Shown here: positions 18,410 through 27,229 of the stretch, one piece after another
Layout: each line of letters opens with the position of its first letter
Position numbering within the stretch: position 1 is the stretch's first letter
Origin: an uncultured Eubacteriales bacterium
GTDB lineage: Bacteria; Bacillota; Clostridia; Oscillospirales; CAG-272
Assembly (NCBI GenBank): GCA_900547725.1
Contig: URHR01000001.1
Coordinates: 22,365 to 86,364 of the forward strand
Direction of reading: 5' to 3'
DNA length: 64,000 nt
Program-made: the position numbers and the translations under genes
The notes under the pieces: generated by a model
Databases searched by the model: none
Told to the model about the DNA's origin: nothing
The model's input: the letters and a program-made list of their open reading frames with translations, nothing else

Positions 18410-19765
18410 ATGAGAGGGAAAACCAAAAAAATTGTTTCATGGTTTGCCGTCTTCGCGATGGCGCTCGCAATCCCCTTTCCTTTTTTTTCCTGCAAGAAAA
18501 ACAACACCTTGCTGGATCCCCAAAACCCGACGACCCTTACGATGTGGCACGTTTACGGCGAGCAGGTCAATTCGCCCATGAACGACTTTATCGAGCAATT
18601 CAATGCAACCGTCGGCAAAGAAAAAGGAATCATTATTAACGTTACGCTGATGTCAAACGCCTCGCAGATCGGAGAAAAACTGAAAGACGCTCAGACAGGC
18701 AAAGCGGGATCCAAGGAAATGCCCGATTTGTTCTTTTGTCATTCGAATGACGCGCGTGGCCTTGGCACGGACAATCTTCTGAATTGGAACGATTATTTTT
18801 CCCCGTCCGAACTTGACAAATTCGTCCCCGATTTTTTAGACGACGGAATGGTCGACGATCATCTCGTTGTGTTCCCCGTTTCCAAATCGACGTATATGCT
18901 CTTCATCGCAGGCGGAGTTTTCGACAGATTCGCCGCCGCCAAAGATGTTTCGCTATCTGACCTCGAAACCTGGAAAGGGTTCTTCTCCGTTGCCGAAAAG
19001 TATTACGATTGGTCGGGCGGCAAACCGTTCTGCGCGATCGATTATCTGATCAGAATTGCAGAACTGTGCGCCATATCCGACGGAGAGAATATTTCTTATA
19101 AAGACGGCTGGTACGACGCAAACAACCCCGCTCTGATAAACGCATACGAGATGTTTGCCACGTCTATCGCCAAAGGACATATTGTCGTATCCGATTTGTA
19201 TTCCAACACGCAGGTTATGACGGGACAGACTTGCGCAGGCATCGGTTCTTCGGCTTCCGTTCTTTATTACAACGACGAAATCACCTACCCCGACAATACG
19301 TCGGAAGCCATAAATCTGAAAGTCTTGCCCATGCCCCAACAGACAGGCAAACAAAAAGTCGCCACGCAATCGGGCGTCGGGCTTTGCGCTTATAAAACGA
19401 CCGACCGGAAAGCCGAGGCTGCAACCGTCTTTGCGCAGTGGTTTACCGAGGAACAGCGCAACGTGGACTTCGTTCTTTCAACCGGATATATGCCTGTCAG
19501 AACGGGGGCTTTCGCCAAAATCGGAGATGATTCCTTTCAGTCGGACGCCTACAAAAACCTTTACACCGCCTTCTCGAAAACCGTCGCAACCTGCACCTTT
19601 GTGAAAGAACCGAACTTCGACGGCTATTATTCCAACGTGCGCACGCTGTACGACGAAATCCGCAAAATTCAGAAAAATCTTTCTTCACTATACGCGGCGG
19701 GCGAAACCACAGAGCAAATCGTCGCGAAAATGAACGCCGCGCTAACGTCGCCTGACACAAAATAG
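18410..19765 (+). CDS. Extracellular solute-binding lipoprotein paired with a membrane regulator
   Basis: A 451-residue protein starting at ATG behind GGAGGA. The signal ends in the lipobox FFSC, then KKNN and a polar linker. The fold is a standard family 1 SBP: LTMWHVYGEQ at the N-terminus, DLFFCHSND, VFPVSKSTYMLFI, a late AQWFTEEQRNVDFVLSTGYMPV signature. It differs from the four SBPs of cassettes A, E, G and H, which form a more similar set, and is a closer match to ordinary ABC sugar binders. No permease is adjacent. Sixteen bases downstream begins a membrane-bound LuxR-type regulator, so this SBP may present ligand to that sensor rather than to a transporter. That role is inference from gene order. 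Confidence 0.86.
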   Translation: MRGKTKKIVSWFAVFAMALAIPFPFFSCKKNNTLLDPQNPTTLTMWHVYGEQVNSPMNDFIEQFNATVGKEKGIIINVTLMSNASQIGEKLKDAQTGKAGSKEMPDLFFCHSNDARGLGTDNLLNWNDYFSPSELDKFVPDFLDDGMVDDHLVVFPVSKSTYMLFIAGGVFDRFAAAKDVSLSDLETWKGFFSVAEKYYDWSGGKPFCAIDYLIRIAELCAISDGENISYKDGWYDANNPALINAYEMFATSIAKGHIVVSDLYSNTQVMTGQTCAGIGSSASVLYYNDEITYPDNTSEAINLKVLPMPQQTGKQKVATQSGVGLCAYKTTDRKAEAATVFAQWFTEEQRNVDFVLSTGYMPVRTGAFAKIGDDSFQSDAYKNLYTAFSKTVATCTFVKEPNFDGYYSNVRTLYDEIRKIQKNLSSLYAAGETTEQIVAKMNAALTSPDTK

Positions 19766-19780
19766 CGAAGCAACCGGAAT

Positions 19781-21406
19781 ATGAAACTCATAGATTTCAA
19801 AAAGAAGAAAACATCTATGCATCGTAAGCTTTTGTTCTATATGCTTACGCTTGTTCTCGTTGTCGTGATGTTTATCGCAGTCGGCTTGTTTTTCGTCGGG
19901 CAGTTTTCTACAACAACGGAAAAATATTCAAACAATCTGACTTTTCAAAACGAGTTTTATACCAGACAAATCGAAAAATACTTTGACGGTATTTCGATGA
20001 TGAGCGAAATGCTCGCAGCCGATTCTTCGGCGATAATAGACGCGTATCTGGATGAAAAAGAAATTCATGTAAGCGCGCTCAACGATTCTCAATTGTATAC
20101 GGAAGGCGTGCAGGAAGCTCTTTTCCCCAAACTGAAAGAAGAGTTGCTTAAAGCGGACGCTTCGGGCGCATTTATCATGCTTAACGCAACCGTGAATACC
20201 GGCAAAGCCAACTCGGATAAATCCAAAACAGGATTATATTTTCAACGCAGTACCCTTGACCAAACAGATGAAACGCTGCTGCTGTTTCGGGGCAGCGCGG
20301 AGCTCGGAAGGAAAAACAACATCATGCCTCACCGCAAATGGCGATTGGAATTCAGAACCGATTTCGTGCCGCAAACGGAAACCTTCTTTAACGAAACGAT
20401 CGTCAAAGAAAAAAATTCCGTGTTGACCGATATTTTTACGCTGAACGGAACAAGCGAAAAAGCAATGGCGTTCATTACGCCGCTGTTCGGCGCCGACGGC
20501 TCGTATTACGGCATTTGCGGGTTTGAAATCTCAAATAATTACTTCAAAGACTTCTTTGCTCAGCCCACAAGGTTAGAGCAACTGACCTGCACCTTTTCCA
20601 AGTCGGCAGAAGACGGCAAAATCGACTGTGAAAACATATTCTGGGCAGGCGTTCTCGGCGGCTATTCCCTGAAACCGAGCGGTACGCTCGTACCAAAGGA
20701 AATGAACGACTCGCTCACCGAGTTCTTGGGCGAAAACACTTTCGTTGCTGCTAAAAACGAGGTTACGATCTGCAATAAGTCCTACACCCTTGCAGTTATG
20801 CAACCGAAAAGCGAATTCGACAAGACCGTGGCAGTCAATGTCACAAGAATCGTGTTGGTATGCTTTTTACTCGTTTTTTCCGCCGTTGTGCTGTGCGTGA
20901 TTTTTTCAAAAAAATTCGTTTCCCCGGTGATAAAAAGTCTTGAAAAAATACGGATGCAGGAGCATGCCGGAACAAAATCAGATATTATCGAAATCGACGA
21001 CTTGTTCGTCTATCTTGCCGAACAGGACAGACTTCGCGATCTCGAAACGGAAACCCTGAAACGTCAGAACGAAGAACTTGCAATCGTAACCGAAAACCAG
21101 ACAAGCGAAATCGACAAACGGCAAACGGAAATCGAGCGGCTGGCTTATTCCCGCAAAAACGAGATCGATCCGGATAATTATGAAGCATTCAAAATCGGCT
21201 TAAGAGAGCTTACAAAAACAGAAAAAACCGTTTTTAACCTCTATCTGCAAGGCAAAACCGCAAAAGAAATCGCCGATACACTTAATATACGCGAAAGTAC
21301 GCTCAAATTCCACAATCACAATATTCTGGAAAAACTCGGTGTGTCATCCCGCAAGCAAATGCTGCGCTACGCAACTCTGCTGAAACAGGAAAAGCAGAAC
21401 GAATGA
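19781..21406 (+). CDS. Membrane-bound one-component regulator: extracytoplasmic sensor plus LuxR-type HTH
   Basis: A 541-residue protein. Transmembrane helices at about 17-40 and 355-376 enclose a roughly 310-residue extracytoplasmic sensor with Cache-like features (ITPLFGADGSYYGICGFEI near 232-250). After the second helix comes a charged coiled coil (about 395-465), then a C-terminal LuxR/FixJ helix-turn-helix (about 475-535: LTKTEKTVFNLYLQGKTAKE, then STLKFHNHNILEKLGVSSRK). There is no kinase or receiver domain, so an external signal would reach DNA in a single polypeptide while it stays in the membrane. It is co-transcribed with the preceding SBP (gap 15 bases). The targets are not evident, but the divergent surface-protein cluster (8486-18156) is the obvious candidate. 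Confidence 0.85.
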   Translation: MKLIDFKKKKTSMHRKLLFYMLTLVLVVVMFIAVGLFFVGQFSTTTEKYSNNLTFQNEFYTRQIEKYFDGISMMSEMLAADSSAIIDAYLDEKEIHVSALNDSQLYTEGVQEALFPKLKEELLKADASGAFIMLNATVNTGKANSDKSKTGLYFQRSTLDQTDETLLLFRGSAELGRKNNIMPHRKWRLEFRTDFVPQTETFFNETIVKEKNSVLTDIFTLNGTSEKAMAFITPLFGADGSYYGICGFEISNNYFKDFFAQPTRLEQLTCTFSKSAEDGKIDCENIFWAGVLGGYSLKPSGTLVPKEMNDSLTEFLGENTFVAAKNEVTICNKSYTLAVMQPKSEFDKTVAVNVTRIVLVCFLLVFSAVVLCVIFSKKFVSPVIKSLEKIRMQEHAGTKSDIIEIDDLFVYLAEQDRLRDLETETLKRQNEELAIVTENQTSEIDKRQTEIERLAYSRKNEIDPDNYEAFKIGLRELTKTEKTVFNLYLQGKTAKEIADTLNIRESTLKFHNHNILEKLGVSSRKQMLRYATLLKQEKQNE

Positions 21407-21664
21407 CATAACCGAATTATCGTGTATTTTGCAGAACACCGTGAATCGCCCGAAGAAGCAAAAAACAGATAGGTAAAGACGAACACTTGGTTGTTAAAAT
21501 TTACATAGGGAGGTTTTTGTAAAAAAAAGAGCAAGAAGAGGCGAAAAAAGCAAAAAGACAAAGGTGAAATTTAAAGATGCTGAATCTATAATTGATTTCT
21601 TCTTGAAATATGTTCTAAAAGCTGCATACTCTTATCTATCGTAAATATCATATACATTATCCCT

Positions 21665-21691
21665 CTCCGCGTTTCGTAATGAAACGCGGAG
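21665..21691. terminator. Hairpin, 11-bp stem
   Basis: CTCCGCGTTTC pairs with GAAACGCGGAG around a five-base loop. There is no long T-run, so terminator function is plausible rather than certain. Confidence 0.45.
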
Positions 21692-21701
21692 TCAGATTAC
21701 T

Positions 21702-21739
21702 GACAAAGGTCTCAGAACTCTCGTTCTGAGACCTTTGTC
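21702..21739. terminator. Hairpin, 17-bp perfect stem
   Basis: The arm GACAAAGGTCTCAGAAC and its exact complement enclose a four-base loop. It is the strongest stem in the gap and probably a transcription terminator or processing site between the convergent regulator and cassette E genes. Confidence 0.5.
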
Positions 21740-21879
21740 GTACTTTACAAGTATTCGTATAAGTGATATAACAGAGGTATAAAAAGAAGCACGGAAGAGT
21801 GCCAATGTTTACGGAAGAAGCGGAGAAGAGATCCTGTTCAAGCAGATAAGGAACCTTTCTACAGTTTAGGTTTTCCCGA

Positions 21880-21928
21880 AACAATATGCACCCCTGATGT
21901 TAGACACTTTTGGGGTGCATATTGTTTA
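21880..21928. repeat. 16-bp inverted repeat, possible IS-end relic
   Basis: AAACAATATGCACCCC and GGGGTGCATATTGTTT flank a 17-base loop containing TGTTAGACACTTTT. The wording resembles terminal sequences of IS3-type elements in Clostridia, but no transposase is adjacent, so this is only a guess. Confidence 0.35.
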
Positions 21929-22047
21929 CAGGTAAAACAGAAAAACAGATAGATAAAACAGGAGATAACCGACAGAATGTAAAATAACTCAAAATGGAGA
22001 TGAACTACTTAAAAAGCTGAGCGCCTTGGTTCTTGCGAAAGAGCAAA

Positions 22048-23565
22048 TCAATTCATACAAAAAGATATGCAGTTGTTGACCTGCTGAATCTTACAGCCAG
22101 TCGCGGTTGGCAATATAGTTCCGTCAATCCCGACCATATATGCAAACCCATTTCTAACAAAATTTATCCCATCTGCTCCGATTTCCACTGCACGGTCCGG
22201 CGCTCCGATGTCATATTCAATTGAGGAACAGCCACGTATCAATATTCTATCGGCTGTCAGTACAATTTGTGCGGTCGGGTGTTCACCCCGCACAATATCA
22301 ACTGCAAGCGTCTCCCCCTTTTCCTCTACCATAATATCGACTGCATCATCGGCTACTTTCAATCGGCATGGGTTGCTTTCAGTACTCCAAAGCCGAGCAT
22401 CTACCACAGACAAATTTTCATACCTGGCATCCCAGTTGGGGTTCGGCTCCTTTAGGTAAGCCTCTTGGTAGCGATCATCAAATTTCTGTATATCTCTGAA
22501 AAACAGATTTGTTCGATCAAAAAAGAGATTAGCACGGTAAAATTGACTGCTGAACCAAATCGATTTGTATCCATTTCCTGTCCAATCCTGCAACGCGCAC
22601 AGTGCCGACGTCGGTGTATGTAAAAAATTTTTTCGAAACCGAATTCCGGTCTCCTCCAAAAATTCTATCCGCACGCTTCCCGCCATCTGCAGTTTTTGCA
22701 GTTTTTCCAACTGCATAACATATCCCTTTTTCATTTTCTCCCATCCAAAGCTGTTTTCCTGCCCGGTCGTACAGTGTGAAAAGCAAACACATGGATTCTC
22801 AAAATATTGCCGGAAATACCAATCCAACACATCCGAATTATTACCACTGCTCCATACAGGTTCCATTGTGCAACAGCCTTGCTCAAATCCGGCGTGATTT
22901 ATTTGCTCATCATAGCCGTAAATAGGATCAATTCCAAGCATTCGGAATACCGGTGTACTGATGGTATTCTCCGCCCGTGAAGCAGGACAAAGCATATTGT
23001 TTTTGGATGGATAATATCCTCCGCTATAATAGCCTCCCCAAAGTGTATACGCATCTACCGCATACTGCTCCCGGCAGATACAAAAAGCTTTGACATGATA
23101 TTGTTCACTCATATATGCCATGGAATGTGCGTCGAGTAACCAAGAACCGGCAACCTGCGGGTAATATCCAAAATGTGCAGCAAATGCAGCAAACACCTCG
23201 TCGATAATAGCTTCCCTCTGTGTCGGAGTATATGCCGGCAGAAAGCCTGGATTAACATACCAGTCCCAATCAAATCCCGGTCGTCCCCTCCACGGAATGC
23301 CCAGCTTTTCAGTCAACTGTCGGTTCATCTCCATCCAAACACCAAATTTCAGCAGTCTATCGGATTTGTCACAAAGAGCTATCATATCCTCTCTAAGCAT
23401 AGCATCGTATTGTAACAAAAATGTTTGCGGCAATCCGTAAAAACGCCCCAATTCCATTTGTTTACGAACCGGCATAACAAGATCCATCGGCTTTCGCGGC
23501 TCACACCCTCTTACAAAATTGACAAGATTGACAACTCGCTCCTGCTTCACATTACTTTCCTCCAT
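22048..23565 (-). CDS. Unidentified protein, probable beta/alpha-barrel carbohydrate-active type
   Basis: A 505-residue protein starting at an ATG upstream of VKQERVVNLVNFVRGCEPR. There is no signal peptide. The first 330 residues look like an alpha/beta barrel of the deacetylase/glycosidase-like kind: TFLLQYDAM, WRGRPGFDWDWYVNPGFL, GSWLLDAHS, then TLWGGYYSGGYYPSKNNM. The last 130 residues are beta-rich (VVDARLWSTESNPCRLKVAD). I do not recognise the family with confidence. It is the last gene of the AT-richer operon E, 48 bases after the GH78 gene, which suggests joint cytoplasmic processing of the same glycan. No catalytic residues can be named with assurance. Confidence 0.65.
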   Translation of the reverse strand: MEESNVKQERVVNLVNFVRGCEPRKPMDLVMPVRKQMELGRFYGLPQTFLLQYDAMLREDMIALCDKSDRLLKFGVWMEMNRQLTEKLGIPWRGRPGFDWDWYVNPGFLPAYTPTQREAIIDEVFAAFAAHFGYYPQVAGSWLLDAHSMAYMSEQYHVKAFCICREQYAVDAYTLWGGYYSGGYYPSKNNMLCPASRAENTISTPVFRMLGIDPIYGYDEQINHAGFEQGCCTMEPVWSSGNNSDVLDWYFRQYFENPCVCFSHCTTGQENSFGWEKMKKGYVMQLEKLQKLQMAGSVRIEFLEETGIRFRKNFLHTPTSALCALQDWTGNGYKSIWFSSQFYRANLFFDRTNLFFRDIQKFDDRYQEAYLKEPNPNWDARYENLSVVDARLWSTESNPCRLKVADDAVDIMVEEKGETLAVDIVRGEHPTAQIVLTADRILIRGCSSIEYDIGAPDRAVEIGADGINFVRNGFAYMVGIDGTILPTATGCKIQQVNNCISFCMN

Positions 23566-23613
23566 TAATTTTCACTCATAATAAGCTACCGTTCGATGAC
23601 CTCCTTTGATCAT

Positions 23614-25986
23614 TCAGCATGCTTCAATTTTGTAGCTGCCACCTTTCAAATCCAAAATGCGGCGGCCATATAACCAATCCGGCCGATATCCGGGAACGTC
23701 GGTAAAAATATAACCATCCGGCAGCACAATTTCACCGGAAACCCCTTCCTCTTTTTCCACGATCAGAAGAATATGCTCCTCTTGTCGCTTCCAATGCACG
23801 GCAATACGCCCCTTTACAGTCAATTGCTCACCCCGAGCCTCTTGCAGAGTACTGATAAAATTCGGCTGTACACGAACATAGGACGGTTGCATACGATATG
23901 GATTGATCTGCAACCCAGCAATATGGGAAATAAAGAAACCACTGTAATCGGCCGTGAAGTGATGATTGAGCGAAGCCTGATAACCGTTTATCGTTTTCGC
24001 AAAGATTTCAGGCACCGATACCATACCAAAATCTGCAACTGTAATACCATAGGAAGGAGCATCTGTCCGGGTAATCATATGATAAGCCAATTCGGCATCT
24101 CCAAAAGCAGCCAAAACACGAAAAACTGTTCTGGCGCCGATAATTCCAAAATCAATCCGATCACCGTTGCTATGAATCATTTCCTTTAAACGTCGGTACG
24201 CCGGTTCCCGTTCGCCATACTCAAAAATATCATAATATAATCCCATTGCTTGTGCGCATTGGCAATTCCCTTTAACTGTGCAAGTATTCCAATCCACGAG
24301 ATATTTCCGAATAGAGGCATTTAGTTCCTTGCCCAGCAGACAGGCAAATTGCTGTTGTTCTTTCAATCCAACCAAGCCAAACATCCATTCGGCACGCCGG
24401 CAGATGCTATAAGCCGTAATCGTATCTGAAACATCATTCGGACATAGGTGATTTTCTCCTCCTCCGCGAAGCGAATGGCAATAATCCCCCAACCCAAATT
24501 TCAATATGCCCATGTTGTCCCGCCGTTTGGAAATATAATTGAGGTATCTGAACACAGCGTCCGAGCTCTCGAGGAAGAGTGATGCATCTCCCCGATAAAG
24601 GTAGGTTTGATAGGGTAATTCTACAATGACCTGATCCCATACCGGTCCATTCCCCCATGCAAACCCCCAACCAGAGGTTGGAATAATACCCGGCAGAGCA
24701 CCATCTTCACGCTGTGCGGCACAAATCATACGAAGCCACTGCTTATAGCTTCTCTCCACTCCTAAATTCTGCAGCATATGCTCCGCAGAGAGGGCAGCAT
24801 CTCCCGTCCAACCATTCTTTTCCCGATGCGGGCAATCGGTTGGAAAATAAACAAAGTTAGCCAAATCGCTGATACGCGCATTTTGCTGCAACCGATTGGC
24901 AATTGGATCCGAACAGCAAAAACTCCCGCGTTCACTCAGATCGGAATTTTGTACGAGCATGGTAACGGTATCCGGTGCAATCTGACTTTCATCCGCACCG
25001 ATCACCATGACATACCGTCCGCCGTGATAGGTGAAAGAAGGTACGTACTCCTCTGTCCCATCTCCCTTACAGATATACACATCGCGCTGTGCGAATCCTT
25101 GCGGATAAAATCTTGCAATGTTTTCAAAGGACATTTCACCGTCCGCACTGCAATATTCGGCGCACTGCAGCACAATACGCTGACCTTTCTTTCCCTTAAT
25201 CTTCAGTTTAGGAACAAAAGCGGCATTTTCTTCAAACTCGAAAATATATCCTTCCTCATTCGTATCCGGTTGATAAAACGCAGTTTTGGAAAGCTCTACA
25301 GCCGCCGGGCTGATCTTTTTTGGTAAAACAGTCGGTGCAACATGTCCTTTATAAAACTTTACTGCTTTCAGTTCTTTGGTAATCACTACCCGGTCAGTAT
25401 CATTTGGCAACTTTTTTCCGCGGGTAACACCGGAGAAAATAGCCGGAGTCCAAGCACTGTCATCAAAATCAGGCGAATTCCATCCATCTATTTCCAATGT
25501 CGCGTTGTAGTGCTCGCCACTTCGCAAATCATCAAATATAATGGGTGAAGGGGCGCAGCGAAAAGTTTCATCAGCTTCAAAGCATAACGTTTTCTCACCG
25601 CAGACCGCCTCAAAAGACAACGCCACTTGAGGAGCAGAACGGAAAGAAGCTTTATCAAAATCCCATACAAACCCACCAATTGCATTGGATATTCCGTTTC
25701 CAAGCAGCAGCCCGATACAGTTTTTTCCCTGACGAAGCAGAGTATGTACATCATAAGTATCATAAAACAACATCTGATCAGGATTCGAAATATAGGGAGC
25801 CAATCGACCGTTGGTAATCTCAACTGAGTTGATCCATAACCGGTAAAATCCAGTGCAGGTCAGCGTAACCAATGCAGAATCCGGCACTGTATCCAGCACA
25901 AAAGTTTTACGCAGATAAGGAGCAGGAATCGGCCTATCATAAGTGGCATAGTCGTGTGTAGCTTTAATTAATTTGGATGATAACAT
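23614..25986 (-). CDS. Glycoside hydrolase family 78, alpha-L-rhamnosidase
   Basis: A 790-residue protein with the GH78 layout: N-terminal beta-sandwich domains (about 1-330; TFVLDTVPDSALVTLTCTGF, DRPIPAPYLRK), then the (alpha/alpha)6 catalytic domain starting at FCCSDPIANRLQQ and FPTDCPHREKNGWTGDAALS. In characterised GH78 enzymes the equivalent DCPQRDERxGWTGD segment carries the acidic residues. Other typical marks are PTSGWGFAWGNGPVWDQVIV and a late LNHHFTADYSGFF segment. A C-terminal beta domain closes the chain. There is no signal peptide, so it should remove terminal L-rhamnose from imported oligosaccharides or glycosides in the cytoplasm. It lies 14 bases after the leaderless EEP gene in operon E. 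Confidence 0.88.
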   Translation of the reverse strand: MLSSKLIKATHDYATYDRPIPAPYLRKTFVLDTVPDSALVTLTCTGFYRLWINSVEITNGRLAPYISNPDQMLFYDTYDVHTLLRQGKNCIGLLLGNGISNAIGGFVWDFDKASFRSAPQVALSFEAVCGEKTLCFEADETFRCAPSPIIFDDLRSGEHYNATLEIDGWNSPDFDDSAWTPAIFSGVTRGKKLPNDTDRVVITKELKAVKFYKGHVAPTVLPKKISPAAVELSKTAFYQPDTNEEGYIFEFEENAAFVPKLKIKGKKGQRIVLQCAEYCSADGEMSFENIARFYPQGFAQRDVYICKGDGTEEYVPSFTYHGGRYVMVIGADESQIAPDTVTMLVQNSDLSERGSFCCSDPIANRLQQNARISDLANFVYFPTDCPHREKNGWTGDAALSAEHMLQNLGVERSYKQWLRMICAAQREDGALPGIIPTSGWGFAWGNGPVWDQVIVELPYQTYLYRGDASLFLESSDAVFRYLNYISKRRDNMGILKFGLGDYCHSLRGGGENHLCPNDVSDTITAYSICRRAEWMFGLVGLKEQQQFACLLGKELNASIRKYLVDWNTCTVKGNCQCAQAMGLYYDIFEYGEREPAYRRLKEMIHSNGDRIDFGIIGARTVFRVLAAFGDAELAYHMITRTDAPSYGITVADFGMVSVPEIFAKTINGYQASLNHHFTADYSGFFISHIAGLQINPYRMQPSYVRVQPNFISTLQEARGEQLTVKGRIAVHWKRQEEHILLIVEKEEGVSGEIVLPDGYIFTDVPGYRPDWLYGRRILDLKGGSYKIEAC

Positions 25987-26000
25987 ACAGATTCTCCCTT

Positions 26001-27212
26001 TTATAAATTACAATTGGATATCGTTACATCGGCAAACAGCGGGAAATGGTCTGAAGCGGAAAGAGTACACTCATCTACTGCTACTCCAAACACAGATACC
26101 TCTGCGTGACCTTTGGCTAAAAAAATACGGTCAAACGATTGAATGGCATCTGTATCTGTCTCTGCACCTCCATCCGGCTGCATCAGTCCCAACTCTGTCC
26201 GGAATTTTGGATAGGGATGATAAGATTTGGTCTGAGCTGCGTATACAGTGGCCAGATCTTTCACATACACACATCCGACAGTTTCCGTCAGATACTTGTA
26301 GGATTTACTGGTTTTAATAAAGTTGAAGTCCCCCATCAGGAAAACCGGTACATCCGGCTCATCACAGTGCAAAGTATGAATTAACTCCTCAATTTCCTGC
26401 ACCTGTCCAAGCCCCACCACAACGTTTCCCCCTTCCAACTGGGTATTCAACACGATGTATCGGCACCCTGTCTTTTTATCTTTGAGCTTCGCCCATGTCA
26501 ACAGCCTGGTCTCGCCGTTTTCCTGCTGATTCCGAAAGATCACAACCTTGGAATCGATCAATTCAGTTGTAGCGATATGATAAAGAATGGGAGACACATT
26601 CCGCCGACGATAAGTACCGTTCACCTTGGGATCGGTACTCTCCCGATATCCCAATTTTTCCAACAAAGTAATGATATTCTGATCACCGGCATATATCCGA
26701 TTGTTGTCAGCACATTCCTGCAACCCCAGTACATCGGGACGATACGCTTGAACCACATTCGCTTGCAGAATATTCCGCTCGCAGACGTTTGGATGCCCCC
26801 AAAGAACATTATACGACATTAACCGCACGTTTCCGCAATGACGATAAGCATAACCCGAGGATGTCCCAAAATCATTCAGCAGATCGCTGTAATGACCACA
26901 GTAATCATCTCCGTCTTTCCAAACATTTCCCTGTCTGGTTTTCCGGCAGTATTCTTCAACTGCACCGTCTAAACCAAGGTAATCGGCGGCAGACAAACAA
27001 ATAACATCTCCGTCTGACACGATCCGAAACGAGCCGGGCGTGTAGCTCCGGTTAAAAGCCAATACAATACGCCGTTTTGCACACGCCTTTCGCAGAGTTT
27101 GCTCCCTCTCGAGCAATGTTGCCAATTTTATGGCTTCGCGCTTCAAAAGATAATCGTTTTCACCGTATGAAACTTTAATCTGTTCAGCTTCGAGTTCCAA
27201 TGTATATATCAT
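26001..27212 (-). CDS. Leaderless EEP-fold hydrolase, paralogue of the lipoprotein upstream
   Basis: A 403-residue protein. Residues about 1-120 form a short accessory region with traces of the domain seen in the 602-residue lipoprotein. Residues about 125-403 are an EEP domain: MSYNVLWGHPN, LGLQECAD, NTQLEGGN, MGDFNF and ASDHFPLFADV. Asn, Glu, Asp and His at the expected positions are all present, although His of NTHL is replaced by Gln. No signal peptide or lipobox is seen, so it is predicted cytoplasmic. It lies 17 bases after the stop of the lipoprotein paralogue, repeating the exported-plus-internal pairing of cassette A. The ribosome site (TCAGG) is weak, so translation may be coupled. 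Confidence 0.84.
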   Translation of the reverse strand: MIYTLELEAEQIKVSYGENDYLLKREAIKLATLLEREQTLRKACAKRRIVLAFNRSYTPGSFRIVSDGDVICLSAADYLGLDGAVEEYCRKTRQGNVWKDGDDYCGHYSDLLNDFGTSSGYAYRHCGNVRLMSYNVLWGHPNVCERNILQANVVQAYRPDVLGLQECADNNRIYAGDQNIITLLEKLGYRESTDPKVNGTYRRRNVSPILYHIATTELIDSKVVIFRNQQENGETRLLTWAKLKDKKTGCRYIVLNTQLEGGNVVVGLGQVQEIEELIHTLHCDEPDVPVFLMGDFNFIKTSKSYKYLTETVGCVYVKDLATVYAAQTKSYHPYPKFRTELGLMQPDGGAETDTDAIQSFDRIFLAKGHAEVSVFGVAVDECTLSASDHFPLFADVTISNCNL

Positions 27213-27229
27213 TTTTATTACCTGACTTT

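Larger units (their letters stand above)
21407..22047. other. Gene-poor intergenic stretch
   Basis: About 640 bases between convergent gene ends. It holds two strong hairpins (21665-21691, 21702-21739) and a long inverted repeat (21880-21928). Short open frames here lack ribosome sites and family resemblance, so I call none. Confidence 0.6.

Noticed and set aside
18157..18507. Upstream extension of the 1050-residue surface protein
   Set aside because: It overlaps the divergent SBP coding start and its promoter, and a strong ribosome site with a signal peptide exists at 18156.
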